Shown here: one piece after another, positions 43,681-54,545 of the stretch
Layout of the letters: every line of letters starts with the position of its first letter
How positions within the stretch are numbered: the first letter of the stretch is position 1
DNA from: Occallatibacter sp.
Lineage (GTDB): Bacteria; Acidobacteriota; Terriglobia; Terriglobales; Acidobacteriaceae
Reading direction: 5' to 3'
Assembly (NCBI GenBank): GCA_031296305.1
Contig: JARLFZ010000007.1
Location: 1 to 64,000 of the forward strand
DNA: 64,000 nucleotides
Notes under the pieces: generated by a model
The model's input: only the letters and a program-made list of their open reading frames with translations
Told to the model about the DNA's origin: nothing
Databases searched by the model: none
Made by a program: the position numbers and the translations under genes

Positions 43681-43980
43681 CTGGTTCTCCAGCAGTTGGA
43701 GGCGCTCGGGTACTATCTCTTGTCATCTTCTTAAATCCGGGGAGACTCCTCGACTTGCGGGGCTTCCACTGTGGATTTTCTCGCTGAGAACGGTCGTCAG
43801 AGTGGCGTGCGAAAACTGATATAGTTATCGTGGTTGCGGCGGCATGCAAAGTCGCGTTCAGGTGGGATACCTTTTCAGCAGACATTTCAGCAATAACGTC
43901 TCCGGCGAAGCACTGAAATGTTGATATTAAAGAGGATCACACCTTGAAGCAATCGATTGAATCCACTCCTCGGAGAGGCA
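43441..43980. other. Intergenic stretch before carA
   Basis: 540 bases; apart from the doubtful minus-strand frame at 43429-43680 nothing coding is seen. The last 200 bases turn AT-rich (GAAATGTTGATATTAAAGAGG near 43915) and probably carry the carA promoter and leader, but no PyrR-type structure or clear promoter boxes were found. Confidence 0.4.
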
Positions 43981-45132
43981 ATGCAGGCGATCCTGGCGCT
44001 CGAAGACGGGCGCATCTTCCGCGGCCACGGCCATGGGCACCCGGGCGAATGCCAGGGCGAAGTGGTTTTTAATACTTCTCTTACCGGTTACCAGGAAATT
44101 GCCACCGATCCCTCCTATGCCGGGCAGATCGTCGTCCTTACGAATCCCCAAATCGGCAACTATGGCACCAATCGTGCCGACAATGAGGCGTCTCGCCCGT
44201 ACATTGAGGGCCTGATCGTCCGCGAGTTCTCCACCATCAGCTCCAATTGGCGCTCCGAGCAGGTGACCGACGAGTACATGGAGCGCTACTCCGTACCGGT
44301 GCTCGCCGAGATCGACACGCGCGCCCTGGTGCGCCACCTGCGCAACCACGGCGTTATGCGTGGCGTGATTTCGACGACCGAAACCGACCCCGAGGTCCTC
44401 GTCCAAAAGGCCAGAAAAATTCGCAAGATGGACGGCACCGATCTGGCGCGCGTGGTTTCAACTAAGGCCAACTACGAGTTCGACGCCTCCGATCCGCGCA
44501 GCGAGATGGGGCAGTCGTTGCTTGCCGAGGGATTCGTTCACAAAGAGGAGTCTCACCGGAAGAACCTTCATGTAGTAGCTTACGATTTCGGGATTAAGCA
44601 AAACATTCTGCGCATGTTAGTGCGCGAGGAATGTCGCGTCACCGTGGTCCCCGCTGAAACCCCCGCCGACGATGTTCTTGCGCTCAAGCCCGACGGCGTC
44701 TTTCTCTCGAACGGCCCCGGCGACCCGGAACCGGTAGACTACGCGGTGCGCTCCATCCGGCAGATGATGGGCCGCGTGCCGGTGTTTGGAATTTGCCTGG
44801 GGCACCAGCTTTGCGGCCTCGCGCTCGGCGGCCGCACCTACAAGCTCAAATTCGGCCATCACGGCGGCAACCACCCGGTGCGCAACAATGCCACCGGCAA
44901 GGTGGAGATCACGGCGCACAACCACAACTTCGCCGTCGATCCCGACTCCATCAACGCTAATGAAATCGAGCTGACGCACGTTGACCTGAACGACCAAACG
45001 CTCGAAGGCCTGCGCCACAAGACTCTGCCGCTCTTCAGCGTGCAATACCACCCCGAAGCCGCTCCCGGCCCGCACGATTCGCACTACCTGTTCCGCGACT
45101 TCCGCCAAATGATGGAGGAGTGGAAGGGATGA
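43981..45132 (+). CDS. carA: Carbamoyl-phosphate synthase small (glutaminase) subunit
   Basis: 383 residues from the ATG at 43981, preceded by GGAGAGG; a TTG at 43957 is possible, but family members begin at '[13 protein letters not shown]'. It hydrolyses glutamine and passes ammonia to CarB for pyrimidine and arginine synthesis. The N-terminal CPSase_sm domain has '[14 protein letters not shown]' and the C-terminal class I GATase has the catalytic Cys272 in '[17 protein letters not shown]' and His/Glu in '[12 protein letters not shown]'. Its stop overlaps the start of the next gene. Confidence 0.96.
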   Translation: MQAILALEDGRIFRGHGHGHPGECQGEVVFNTSLTGYQEIATDPSYAGQIVVLTNPQIGNYGTNRADNEASRPYIEGLIVREFSTISSNWRSEQVTDEYMERYSVPVLAEIDTRALVRHLRNHGVMRGVISTTETDPEVLVQKARKIRKMDGTDLARVVSTKANYEFDASDPRSEMGQSLLAEGFVHKEESHRKNLHVVAYDFGIKQNILRMLVREECRVTVVPAETPADDVLALKPDGVFLSNGPGDPEPVDYAVRSIRQMMGRVPVFGICLGHQLCGLALGGRTYKLKFGHHGGNHPVRNNATGKVEITAHNHNFAVDPDSINANEIELTHVDLNDQTLEGLRHKTLPLFSVQYHPEAAPGPHDSHYLFRDFRQMMEEWKG

Positions 45133-45689
45133 AGCCTGCGGCGCACGAAATTTTCGGAATAGTAAAGCGGCGGGGCTTTTGGCTCCGCTGTTTTTTGGGA
45201 CTCTGTGCAACCATTGCTTTCCTCGCATCGCCGCTAGCAAGCTGGTCGCAGTTTCTCGGATTTCCATGCAATGGAAATAAGGCCGAATGCGTTGAGAAGT
45301 TCGATCAGTTCTGTAGGACAGCAGAGAACAGAGCACCGAACTTATTTGTTCCTAAGAGGACAAGGATCAGCGGAGTGCTCATAGATTCTTCGGGGGCCGT
45401 CTTTGCTCATCCAGAGAAAGGGTTGACGGTTGAACTCCACGATCTCAAGACTTCAGGCCTGATCGCATCCAGCCAGGTGAGCGAAATGGGAACCTTCGAC
45501 TTTGGCACGGTCGAACCCGGTTCTTACCGGCTGATAGTCGTCCTAATCGATCAGGGCAAAAGGGCCCGTTACCGCGGGTGGCAGCAGCCCGGTAAGCTGG
45601 CATGTCCAGATTCGGATGAATGCACCTTGGCAGCGCTGCTTCGGCCTGGTAGTACCGACAATCCAATCGATTTTTGTCCCCCGGAGTAG
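45129..45689 (+). CDS. Exported protein with Cna-B/carboxypeptidase-regulatory-like domain, between carA and carB
   Basis: 186 residues from the ATG that overlaps the carA stop. A signal sequence or anchor covers about 17-43 ('[23 protein letters not shown]'-like, cut at residue 43 near the Ser/Gln). The mature part has four Cys in the first 45 residues ([10 protein letters not shown]) and a beta-sandwich repeat pattern from about residue 80: '[13 protein letters not shown]', 'LTVELHDL', '[16 protein letters not shown]', typical of CarboxypepD_reg or SpaA-like domains. Two late Cys (CPDSDEC) and a final FCPPE. No link to carbamoyl phosphate is apparent; it is an inserted gene in an otherwise standard pair. 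Confidence 0.7.
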   Translation: MKPAAHEIFGIVKRRGFWLRCFLGLCATIAFLASPLASWSQFLGFPCNGNKAECVEKFDQFCRTAENRAPNLFVPKRTRISGVLIDSSGAVFAHPEKGLTVELHDLKTSGLIASSQVSEMGTFDFGTVEPGSYRLIVVLIDQGKRARYRGWQQPGKLACPDSDECTLAALLRPGSTDNPIDFCPPE

Positions 45690-45704
45690 AAACCGAGAAA
45701 ACCA

Positions 45705-48998
<3,294 letters not shown>

Positions 48999-49021
48999 AG
49001 CGCGATCGACGAAGCTGTAGC

Positions 49022-49065
49022 GCCGGTCTCCAGACCGGCTGTCGTGCGGGCGTTCACGCCCGCAC
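49022..49065. repeat. Paired REP-like palindromes after carB
   Basis: GCCGGTCTCCAGACCGGC (49022-49039) and GTGCGGGCG-TTCA-CGCCCGCAC (49044-49065), two near-perfect hairpins four bases apart. The same words recur between genes in Acidobacteriota (recollection). They may end carB transcription. Confidence 0.65.
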
Positions 49066-49098
49066 ATTAGCACATTCGCGAGACATGCTTGTTTATTG

Positions 49099-49581
49099 CT
49101 ATTTCGTCCGCCGAAAGCCGAGCTTCGCGCCCATGGAGTAACCGACGAGCGCAACCGCAGGCCAGGTGCCGATGAACGGCCCGTCGTTATCGATGAGTCC
49201 GCTGGGGCCAGGCAAGCTGAAGAAGGTGCGCGTCAGCTTCTCGGTGGCCTCACACTGGAGGCATTGATTTGGCCCGGTCGGCATGTTCAGGACCCACAAG
49301 CAGACAATCAGAAACCAGATGATGCCCAGCAGCCAGACCAAGGTGGCCATTTCCGCGGGGTAAATGCGCGCGACCAGGAATCCGAAGACGAGCGGCACGG
49401 CGGCCGACAACAGAAGAATGACGAGTTGGGGTACTCCGGAAGGATTGATGGCATAGCCAAGCAGCATGAGCGCCATCCACGAGCCAAGCGCCAGCAGCGA
49501 GTGCAGGAAAAACGACAGCGCCTGCCTGGAAAGATTGGATGTGCTCTGTTCCTCGAGGTCAGTTTGCACCGACGAGTCCAC
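49099..49581 (-). CDS. Hypothetical four-helix membrane protein
   Basis: 160 residues. Hydrophobic segments near residues 24-43, 49-72, 79-100 and 137-152. A small loop between the third and fourth has two Cys in 'NQCLQCEATEKL' and a Gly/Asp-rich 'GLIDNDGPFIGTWP'. It faces the carB repeats at one end and is divergent from the DHDPS-family gene at the other (about 150 bases). No recognised family; the start is the first Met and lacks a strong ribosome-binding site. Confidence 0.6.
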   Translation of the reverse strand: MDSSVQTDLEEQSTSNLSRQALSFFLHSLLALGSWMALMLLGYAINPSGVPQLVILLLSAAVPLVFGFLVARIYPAEMATLVWLLGIIWFLIVCLWVLNMPTGPNQCLQCEATEKLTRTFFSLPGPSGLIDNDGPFIGTWPAVALVGYSMGAKLGFRRTK

Positions 49582-49728
49582 CTTCGCCGCTCCTGAAGTG
49601 AGAGTTGCTGCCGCGTCTGCGTTCTATCTAACCACTAACCATATACCGCCGCCGCCAAAGCAAACAATTTCGGCACGATGAAGCAGGGAAGAGCGCCGCG
49701 TAACCGTGCCGAGTCTTACAATAAGCAA

Positions 49729-50784
49729 ATGCTGCTGGAAGGCATTTTCGCCGCGACCACCACGCCGTTTTACTCGGACGAGCGCATCTATTTTCGCAAG
49801 ATTGAAGCCAACATCTCGCGCTACTCGCGCAGTTTGCTGGCAGGGATGGTGGTTTTGGGCTCAACAGGCGAGGCGCCGTTGCTCGACGATGCGGAATCGC
49901 GCGAGGTTCTGCGCGTGGCCGCCGAAGCTGCCTCGCCAGAGAAGGTGCTGATCGCGGGCGTAGGCCGTGAGAGCGTAAAAGCGACGCTAGAATTAGCTGA
50001 TGCAGCGGCAGCGCTCCAATATGATGCGGTCCTGGTGCGCCCGCCCAGCTACTATGCCGGGCAAATGTCTTCCGCAGCGGTGCTCCATTATTTCCGCAGC
50101 ATCGCGGACCGCTCTCCGCTCCCGATCGTGCTCTACAACATTCCCAAGTGCGTCCCGTACCAGATTCCGGTGGAGCTGGTAGGGGAACTTGCCGGTCACC
50201 CCAACATCATCGGGATTAAAGACTCGGCGGGGAAAGTGGAGCGCATCGGGGCGCAGGTTGCGGCCGCGCAGAATGCGCCACGGCGGAACGTGCTTGTGAC
50301 GCAGGTGTTCGAGGCGGCCACGGCGCGCATGCTCGAGCCTCGCACCGAAGCAGACGGCAGTTTTGTCTCCGCGGGCGACCTGGCCGGCGGTTCGGCGGTC
50401 GCCACGGCTGCCCCCGCTATTCCCATCAAAACCCGCAGCAGAGAAGTAGGTTTCCAGGTGCTGTGCGGATCGGGGAGCACGATCTTGGAGTCGTTGGAGG
50501 CCGGAGCGACGGGTGCAATTCTCGCTTTTGCCGCGTTCGCCCCACAGGCATGTCAGGAGATTTACCTTGCCTGGAGAGATCACGACCTGGCACTGGCCGC
50601 AGAGAAACAGAAGCGCATTGCGAAAGCGAATCAGAGGATCGTCGGCGATCTCGGCATCGCTGGCGTAAAGTACGCTTGCGACTTCAACGGCTACTACGGA
50701 GGCCACACCAGGGCGCCTTTGTTAGGCTTGACCGCCGGAGAGAAGGCCGAAATCGAGGCACTGCTGGTGGAAGTTAGGAACTAA
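49729..50784 (+). CDS. Dihydrodipicolinate synthase family aldolase
   Basis: 351 residues from the ATG at 49729; an in-frame start at 49678 would add an unneeded 17. The TIM-barrel family motifs are there: 'GIFAATTTPF', 'VVLGSTGEAPLL', Tyr136 in 'IVLYNIPKCVPY' and the Schiff-base Lys164 in 'IIGIKDSAGK'. It is about 55 residues longer than DapA because of an extra Ala/Arg-rich segment at about 180-240 ('RTEADGSFVSAGDLAGG'). DapA itself, KDG or NAL aldolase are all possible, since the G-S-T-G-E motif is shared. It stands alone. Confidence 0.85.
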   Translation: MLLEGIFAATTTPFYSDERIYFRKIEANISRYSRSLLAGMVVLGSTGEAPLLDDAESREVLRVAAEAASPEKVLIAGVGRESVKATLELADAAAALQYDAVLVRPPSYYAGQMSSAAVLHYFRSIADRSPLPIVLYNIPKCVPYQIPVELVGELAGHPNIIGIKDSAGKVERIGAQVAAAQNAPRRNVLVTQVFEAATARMLEPRTEADGSFVSAGDLAGGSAVATAAPAIPIKTRSREVGFQVLCGSGSTILESLEAGATGAILAFAAFAPQACQEIYLAWRDHDLALAAEKQKRIAKANQRIVGDLGIAGVKYACDFNGYYGGHTRAPLLGLTAGEKAEIEALLVEVRN

Positions 50785-51003
50785 CCTAGCTAGATGCAAT
50801 GTCCGATAACAGATATTCTGTATACTGAATCCTTTCACAAAAGTAATGCAACCCCATGACCTGTAAGTTCTTAAGAGCGGCGGTTCTCTCACACCTCCCT
50901 TTCGAGGATTTGGGCTCTCTTGAGCCGGAACTAATCCGGCGCGGATTAGGTATGCGCCTGCCCTCGAGAGAGCTGCAACCGAATTCTGGCGGGTTTGGCT
51001 GGA

Positions 51004-51492
51004 TCACATCTTGTAGCGGCCGAGGTCCTCGTCGTTCAATCCCTCGAGCCACCCGCGCAACTGCTCGGCAGTCGGCCCTTCCGGCGGGCCGGTTGTGTTG
51101 AGCTTGGCGCTCTCCATCACCTTCTCCGCGACAAAGATCGGGCAATCGGCGCGCAATGCGAGCGCAATTGCGTCAGAGGGCCTCGCGTCGATGACTACAG
51201 GTTCTTCCCCCTGCCGGAGCCACAACACCGCAAAGAATGTGTCATCTCTAAGCTCTGTAATAACAACACGTTCCAGTTCACCATTGAGATGACGGATTAG
51301 GTTGCGCGCGAGGTCGTGCGTCATGGGACGCGCAGCGGACATCTTCTCGATCTCGAGCGCAATTGCGTTGGCCTCAAAGATCCCAACCCAGATCGGCATC
51401 ACCGCGTCGGAGCCAACATCCTTCAGCACCACGATCGGCATATTGGTTGCCGGGTCCATCATCAGCCCGCGAATCCGCACTTCAATGTCCAT
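51004..51492 (-). CDS. BFN-domain (bifunctional nuclease, DUF151) family protein
   Basis: 162 residues from the ATG at 51492; the longer frame upstream runs into miaB. The BFN fold shows 'MDIEVRIRGLMMDPATNMP', 'MPIWVGIFEANAIALEIEK', 'VVITELRDDTFFAVLWL' and the hallmark 'VIDARPSDAIALALRADCPIFV'. The family contains plant proteins with nuclease activity and thermophile proteins of unclear role, so the name overstates what is known. It follows miaB on the same strand with 29 bases between, an arrangement I recall as common in Acidobacteriota. Confidence 0.9.
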   Translation of the reverse strand: MDIEVRIRGLMMDPATNMPIVVLKDVGSDAVMPIWVGIFEANAIALEIEKMSAARPMTHDLARNLIRHLNGELERVVITELRDDTFFAVLWLRQGEEPVVIDARPSDAIALALRADCPIFVAEKVMESAKLNTTGPPEGPTAEQLRGWLEGLNDEDLGRYKM

Positions 51493-51521
51493 CAGTTCCC
51501 TCTTCAAGAACCTTTGCAGTT

Positions 51522-52841
51522 TTAGACGGCCTGACCCACGAGACTGTTGGGAAAAGCCCCGATTATTTTGACACGAAGATAGCTGCCTGGGGCTGGCGCT
51601 ATGGGTCCCGACCACTCAAAGTTGACCGGTTTATTCTGGCTGCTCCTGCCAGAGATCTGCCCGCGCGCCGGATTCGCACCCTCTACCATCACCTCAACAA
51701 TATCTCCGATGTGCTTGGAATAATTGATTCTTTGTATCTCGCGCTGCCGCTCAAGCAGTACTTGAAGCCACTGGGCCTTCTCGGCGTCGGGAATTGAGTC
51801 GATCATCACCAGCGCCGGTGTGTTGGGGCGGGCCGAGTACCTGAAGGCGAAGACGCAATCGTATTCCACCTCGGCAAGCAGGTCCATGGTCTTAATGAAA
51901 TCGTCCGCAGTTTCACCGGGGAAGCCGACAATGATGTCGGTCGAAATCGAAATGGGGCGCTTCGCCGATTTGATCCATGCAATGCGTTCGAGGTACCACT
52001 CCGGCGTGTACTCGCGGGCCATGCTTGCGAGAATTCTCGCCGAACCCGACTGCACCGGGAGGTGCACATGGTCGCAAAGGGTGGGCACACTATCGATGGC
52101 CTCAACAATATCGCGCGTAAAGTCGCGGGGATGGCTGGTGGTAAATCGCACCCTTCTGACGCCCGGCACCTCACCCACGGCGGCCAGCAATTCCGCGAAG
52201 CTGCGCTTCCCTTCCGGGTCCCGGTAGCTGTTCACATTCTGGCCCAGGAGCTGGATCTCGGTGTAGCCAAGGTCGGCGATGCGCCACGCCTCCGTCAGCA
52301 CCGATGACGAAGTCCGGCTGCGCTCCTTGCCACGCGTGTACGGTACCACACAGTAGGAGCAGAACTTATCGCAGCCCTCGATGATGGTGATGTAAGCCCG
52401 GTAAGGATTCTGGCGCGCCGTGAATTCGGTCTCGAAGGTCTCGTCCGTCTGCCGATCGTCGAGACCCGTAATGCGGCTCTCGCCCGCTTCCAGGCGGCTC
52501 AGCATCTCCGGCAATTTGCGGTACGAGGCCGACCCAGAGACCAGCGAAACGTACGGCGCACGATCGAAGATCTTCTCGCCTTCCTGCTGGGCGACGCAAC
52601 CCAACACGGCGAACCGCTTGCCTAGTTTGTAGAGCTTCTTGTAGTCGTTCAGGCGGTTAAAGACCTTCTGCTCCGCCTTGTCGCGAATAGAACAAGTGTT
52701 GTAGAGGATCAGACCGGCATCCTCCTCGGCTTCAACCTGCCGGTAGCCCTGTCGGCGCAGTGTGCCGATCACCTTTTCGGAGTCATGGGCGTTCATCTGG
52801 CAGCCGAAGGTCTCCAAATAGAATGTTTTTTCGGTTGCCAT
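51522..52841 (-). CDS. miaB: tRNA-2-methylthio-N6-dimethylallyladenosine synthase
   Basis: 439 residues from the ATG at 52841; upstream frame ignored. It methylthiolates i6A37 in tRNAs using two Fe-S clusters. UPF0004 domain with Cys14 in 'LETFGCQMNAHDSE', Cys in 'YNTCSIRDKAE' and 'AVLGCVAQQEGE'; radical-SAM cluster 'CDKFCSYCVVPYTRGKERS'; C-terminal TRAM domain ending in 'PGSYLRVKIIGAFPNSLVG'. Order and lengths are standard for MiaB rather than RimO or MtaB ('VPYTRGKERSR'). Confidence 0.95.
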   Translation of the reverse strand: MATEKTFYLETFGCQMNAHDSEKVIGTLRRQGYRQVEAEEDAGLILYNTCSIRDKAEQKVFNRLNDYKKLYKLGKRFAVLGCVAQQEGEKIFDRAPYVSLVSGSASYRKLPEMLSRLEAGESRITGLDDRQTDETFETEFTARQNPYRAYITIIEGCDKFCSYCVVPYTRGKERSRTSSSVLTEAWRIADLGYTEIQLLGQNVNSYRDPEGKRSFAELLAAVGEVPGVRRVRFTTSHPRDFTRDIVEAIDSVPTLCDHVHLPVQSGSARILASMAREYTPEWYLERIAWIKSAKRPISISTDIIVGFPGETADDFIKTMDLLAEVEYDCVFAFRYSARPNTPALVMIDSIPDAEKAQWLQVLLERQREIQRINYSKHIGDIVEVMVEGANPARGQISGRSSQNKPVNFEWSGPIAPAPGSYLRVKIIGAFPNSLVGQAV

Positions 52842-52918
52842 AGAACTCCAAGTATACCGTGATGCGTCTTGCGATTGCCGCGCTGCGCACCTTGCGGCAA
52901 TAGTGCGCAAGCGCGCGG

Positions 52919-53278
52919 TCAATAGGTGTGCAAATAAGCCAGCAGCGCGTCCATCTGCTCTTTTGTCATCTGATACGCGAACGATGGCATCAGTCCCTTG
53001 CCTGCCAGCAGAATCCGCTCAACTTCCGCATCGGTCGCCGGCGCCCCATCCGGCAACGTTTTGTGGCTGAAGATCCCATGCAGATTCGGTGGAACCTTCT
53101 TCAAATGCAAGTCATTCTCTTCGTGGCAGTGGGCGCAACCCGTGTCGTAAAGGCGCTTGCCCTCCGCCTGTTGCGGGGTGAGCGCGGACCGGAAGTGACA
53201 TCCGGCGGGGATCGTAACTACGCAAGCTGTGAGCGCCAGACCCGAAGCCACCGTCGCAACCAGCTTTAGCAGTCGCAT
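52919..53278 (-). CDS. c-type cytochrome, probable lipoprotein
   Basis: 119 residues. Signal peptide 1-18 ending in the lipobox 'LTAC' (Cys19), so the protein is probably lipid-anchored in the periplasm. One heme site, 'CAHCH' (Cys48, Cys51, His52), and a likely axial Met97 in 'GLMPSFAYQMTKEQ'. Single-domain cytochrome c of about 80 residues. It would carry electrons in the periplasm; partners cannot be inferred from the neighbours. Confidence 0.88.
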   Translation of the reverse strand: MRLLKLVATVASGLALTACVVTIPAGCHFRSALTPQQAEGKRLYDTGCAHCHEENDLHLKKVPPNLHGIFSHKTLPDGAPATDAEVERILLAGKGLMPSFAYQMTKEQMDALLAYLHTY

Positions 53279-53343
53279 CTTAAGTATGGTAGCCCAGCAC
53301 GGGTCGAACTACCGCTTCGATACTTACCGGGCCCACTGGGGGC

Positions 53344-53895
53344 CTACTGGACAATCACGCCGCAGGCAATGCGATCGCCAGAGTTGCCGGACGGATCATT
53401 GGTGAGGTCGTCTGGTTTGGCGTGAATCACCAGGGCCGTACCGCCCTCGTGGAAAAGAGAATTCGGGCCCTCGCTTATCGTGACGCCTATTGCGGTGAAG
53501 GTCAGTTTGCCGGTTCCCTTCTCTGATACAACAAGGTTCGGCAAGTCGCCGAGGTGCGGATGCGGGTCCATCGCGTTGTGCATTCCGTGGTGGGCGCCAG
53601 TCGGATTGAAATGGCCTCCGGCCGTGGTGAAAGCGGGAACCTCGCATTTGCCAATGTTGTGAATGTGGATCCCATGTTCGCCGGGAGAAAGTTGGGAGAC
53701 CGTTACGGAGACCTTGACCCCGTTGGAGACGGTAGAGAATTTGGCGTGGCCAATGGTGGCTCCCTGGGCATTGACGAGGTCAGCGTGTGCTGCCTGAGCC
53801 GCGGCGGGAGCGGGATGGGTGGCTAAAGCCAGGAGCGCGGCGCCTGCTAACACGCTCATTTGCACGAGTACAGATCTGCGATTGACGCTTGACAT
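53344..53895 (-). CDS. sodC: Superoxide dismutase [Cu-Zn]
   Basis: 183 residues from the ATG at 53895, which has CGGAGGAC nine bases upstream. Signal peptide about 1-38 ('LAGAALLALATHPAPAAAQA'), so periplasmic. Metal ligands: His77 and His79 in 'GIHIHNIGKC', His95 in 'GGHFNPTGAHHG', His103, His114 and Asp117 in 'HPHLGDLPN', and a later His in 'ALVIHAKPDDL'. The disulfide pair is Cys84 and the Cys in 'RIACGVI'. It destroys superoxide in the periplasm. Confidence 0.95.
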   Translation of the reverse strand: MSSVNRRSVLVQMSVLAGAALLALATHPAPAAAQAAHADLVNAQGATIGHAKFSTVSNGVKVSVTVSQLSPGEHGIHIHNIGKCEVPAFTTAGGHFNPTGAHHGMHNAMDPHPHLGDLPNLVVSEKGTGKLTFTAIGVTISEGPNSLFHEGGTALVIHAKPDDLTNDPSGNSGDRIACGVIVQ

Positions 53896-54051
53896 GGGAA
53901 ATGTCCTCCGGGGATTCGCGGATGTTCCTGCGAACTCCGCCCCTTCAGTCTGCGCGGGCGATGCCGAGCAGGTCAAGAGAGCGGGTGCGGCGTGCTGGTC
54001 CCGCCCGGCGCAAATGCCGAAAATGCGAAGCAAAGCAAGTATTCTGAAATT

Positions 54052-54495
54052 ATGCAGCTTCACTCCCACGAACCTCTCACGCCTTTCGCTCACTCGTCCA
54101 GCAATCGCTGCTTTGGCTGCGGACCTGCCAATCTAAACGGGCTGCGCCTGGAGTTCCTGCTCGCCTCGGATGGCGCCGTCGTCAGTCTTCCCATTGTCCC
54201 GGAAGCCTTTGAGGGCCACCCCGGCTATCTGCACGGCGGCATCATTGCGACGCTTCTAGATGAGGCCATGAGCAAGGCAGTGCGCGCGCTGGGCCGGCCG
54301 TCGATGACGCGAAAGATGGAAGTGGAATACCTTCGCCCGGTACCGGGTGGCGCGCCGCTCCGGCTTGAGGGACGCGTGGTGCGGAGTGAAGGAAGAAAGC
54401 ACTGGGCAGAAGCTGTGATCGCCGATGCGAAGGAAACTGTGCTGGCGCACAGCAAGGGCTTGTTCATCGAAATTCGGCCAGAGGCGAAAAAATAG
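54052..54495 (+). CDS. PaaI-like hotdog thioesterase
   Basis: 147 residues from the ATG at 54052; the longer frame runs into the upstream sodC leader. Hotdog signature: 'NRCFGCGPANLNGLRLEF' and 'GHPGYLHGGIIATLLDEAMSKAV' (given in parts, the HGG/DE residues being catalytic in the family), then 'TRKMEVEYLRPVPGG'. The Cys pair in 'CFGCG' is typical of this subgroup. It would hydrolyse an acyl-CoA of unknown type. Its 3' end overlaps the flagellar terminator. Confidence 0.85.
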   Translation: MQLHSHEPLTPFAHSSSNRCFGCGPANLNGLRLEFLLASDGAVVSLPIVPEAFEGHPGYLHGGIIATLLDEAMSKAVRALGRPSMTRKMEVEYLRPVPGGAPLRLEGRVVRSEGRKHWAEAVIADAKETVLAHSKGLFIEIRPEAKK

Positions 54496-54516
54496 GGCGG
54501 CCCGCGAAGGTCGCCC
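54487..54516 (-). terminator. Intrinsic terminator of the flagellar operon
   Basis: On the minus strand GGGCGACC pairs with GGCCGCCC (one wobble) around the loop TTCGCG, followed by TATTTTTTC. It lies 30 bases past the flgE stop and overlaps the last codons of the thioesterase gene on the plus strand. Confidence 0.8.
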
Positions 54517-54545
54517 TCAAGGATCTGCAAACCGCAAAAGGCGTC

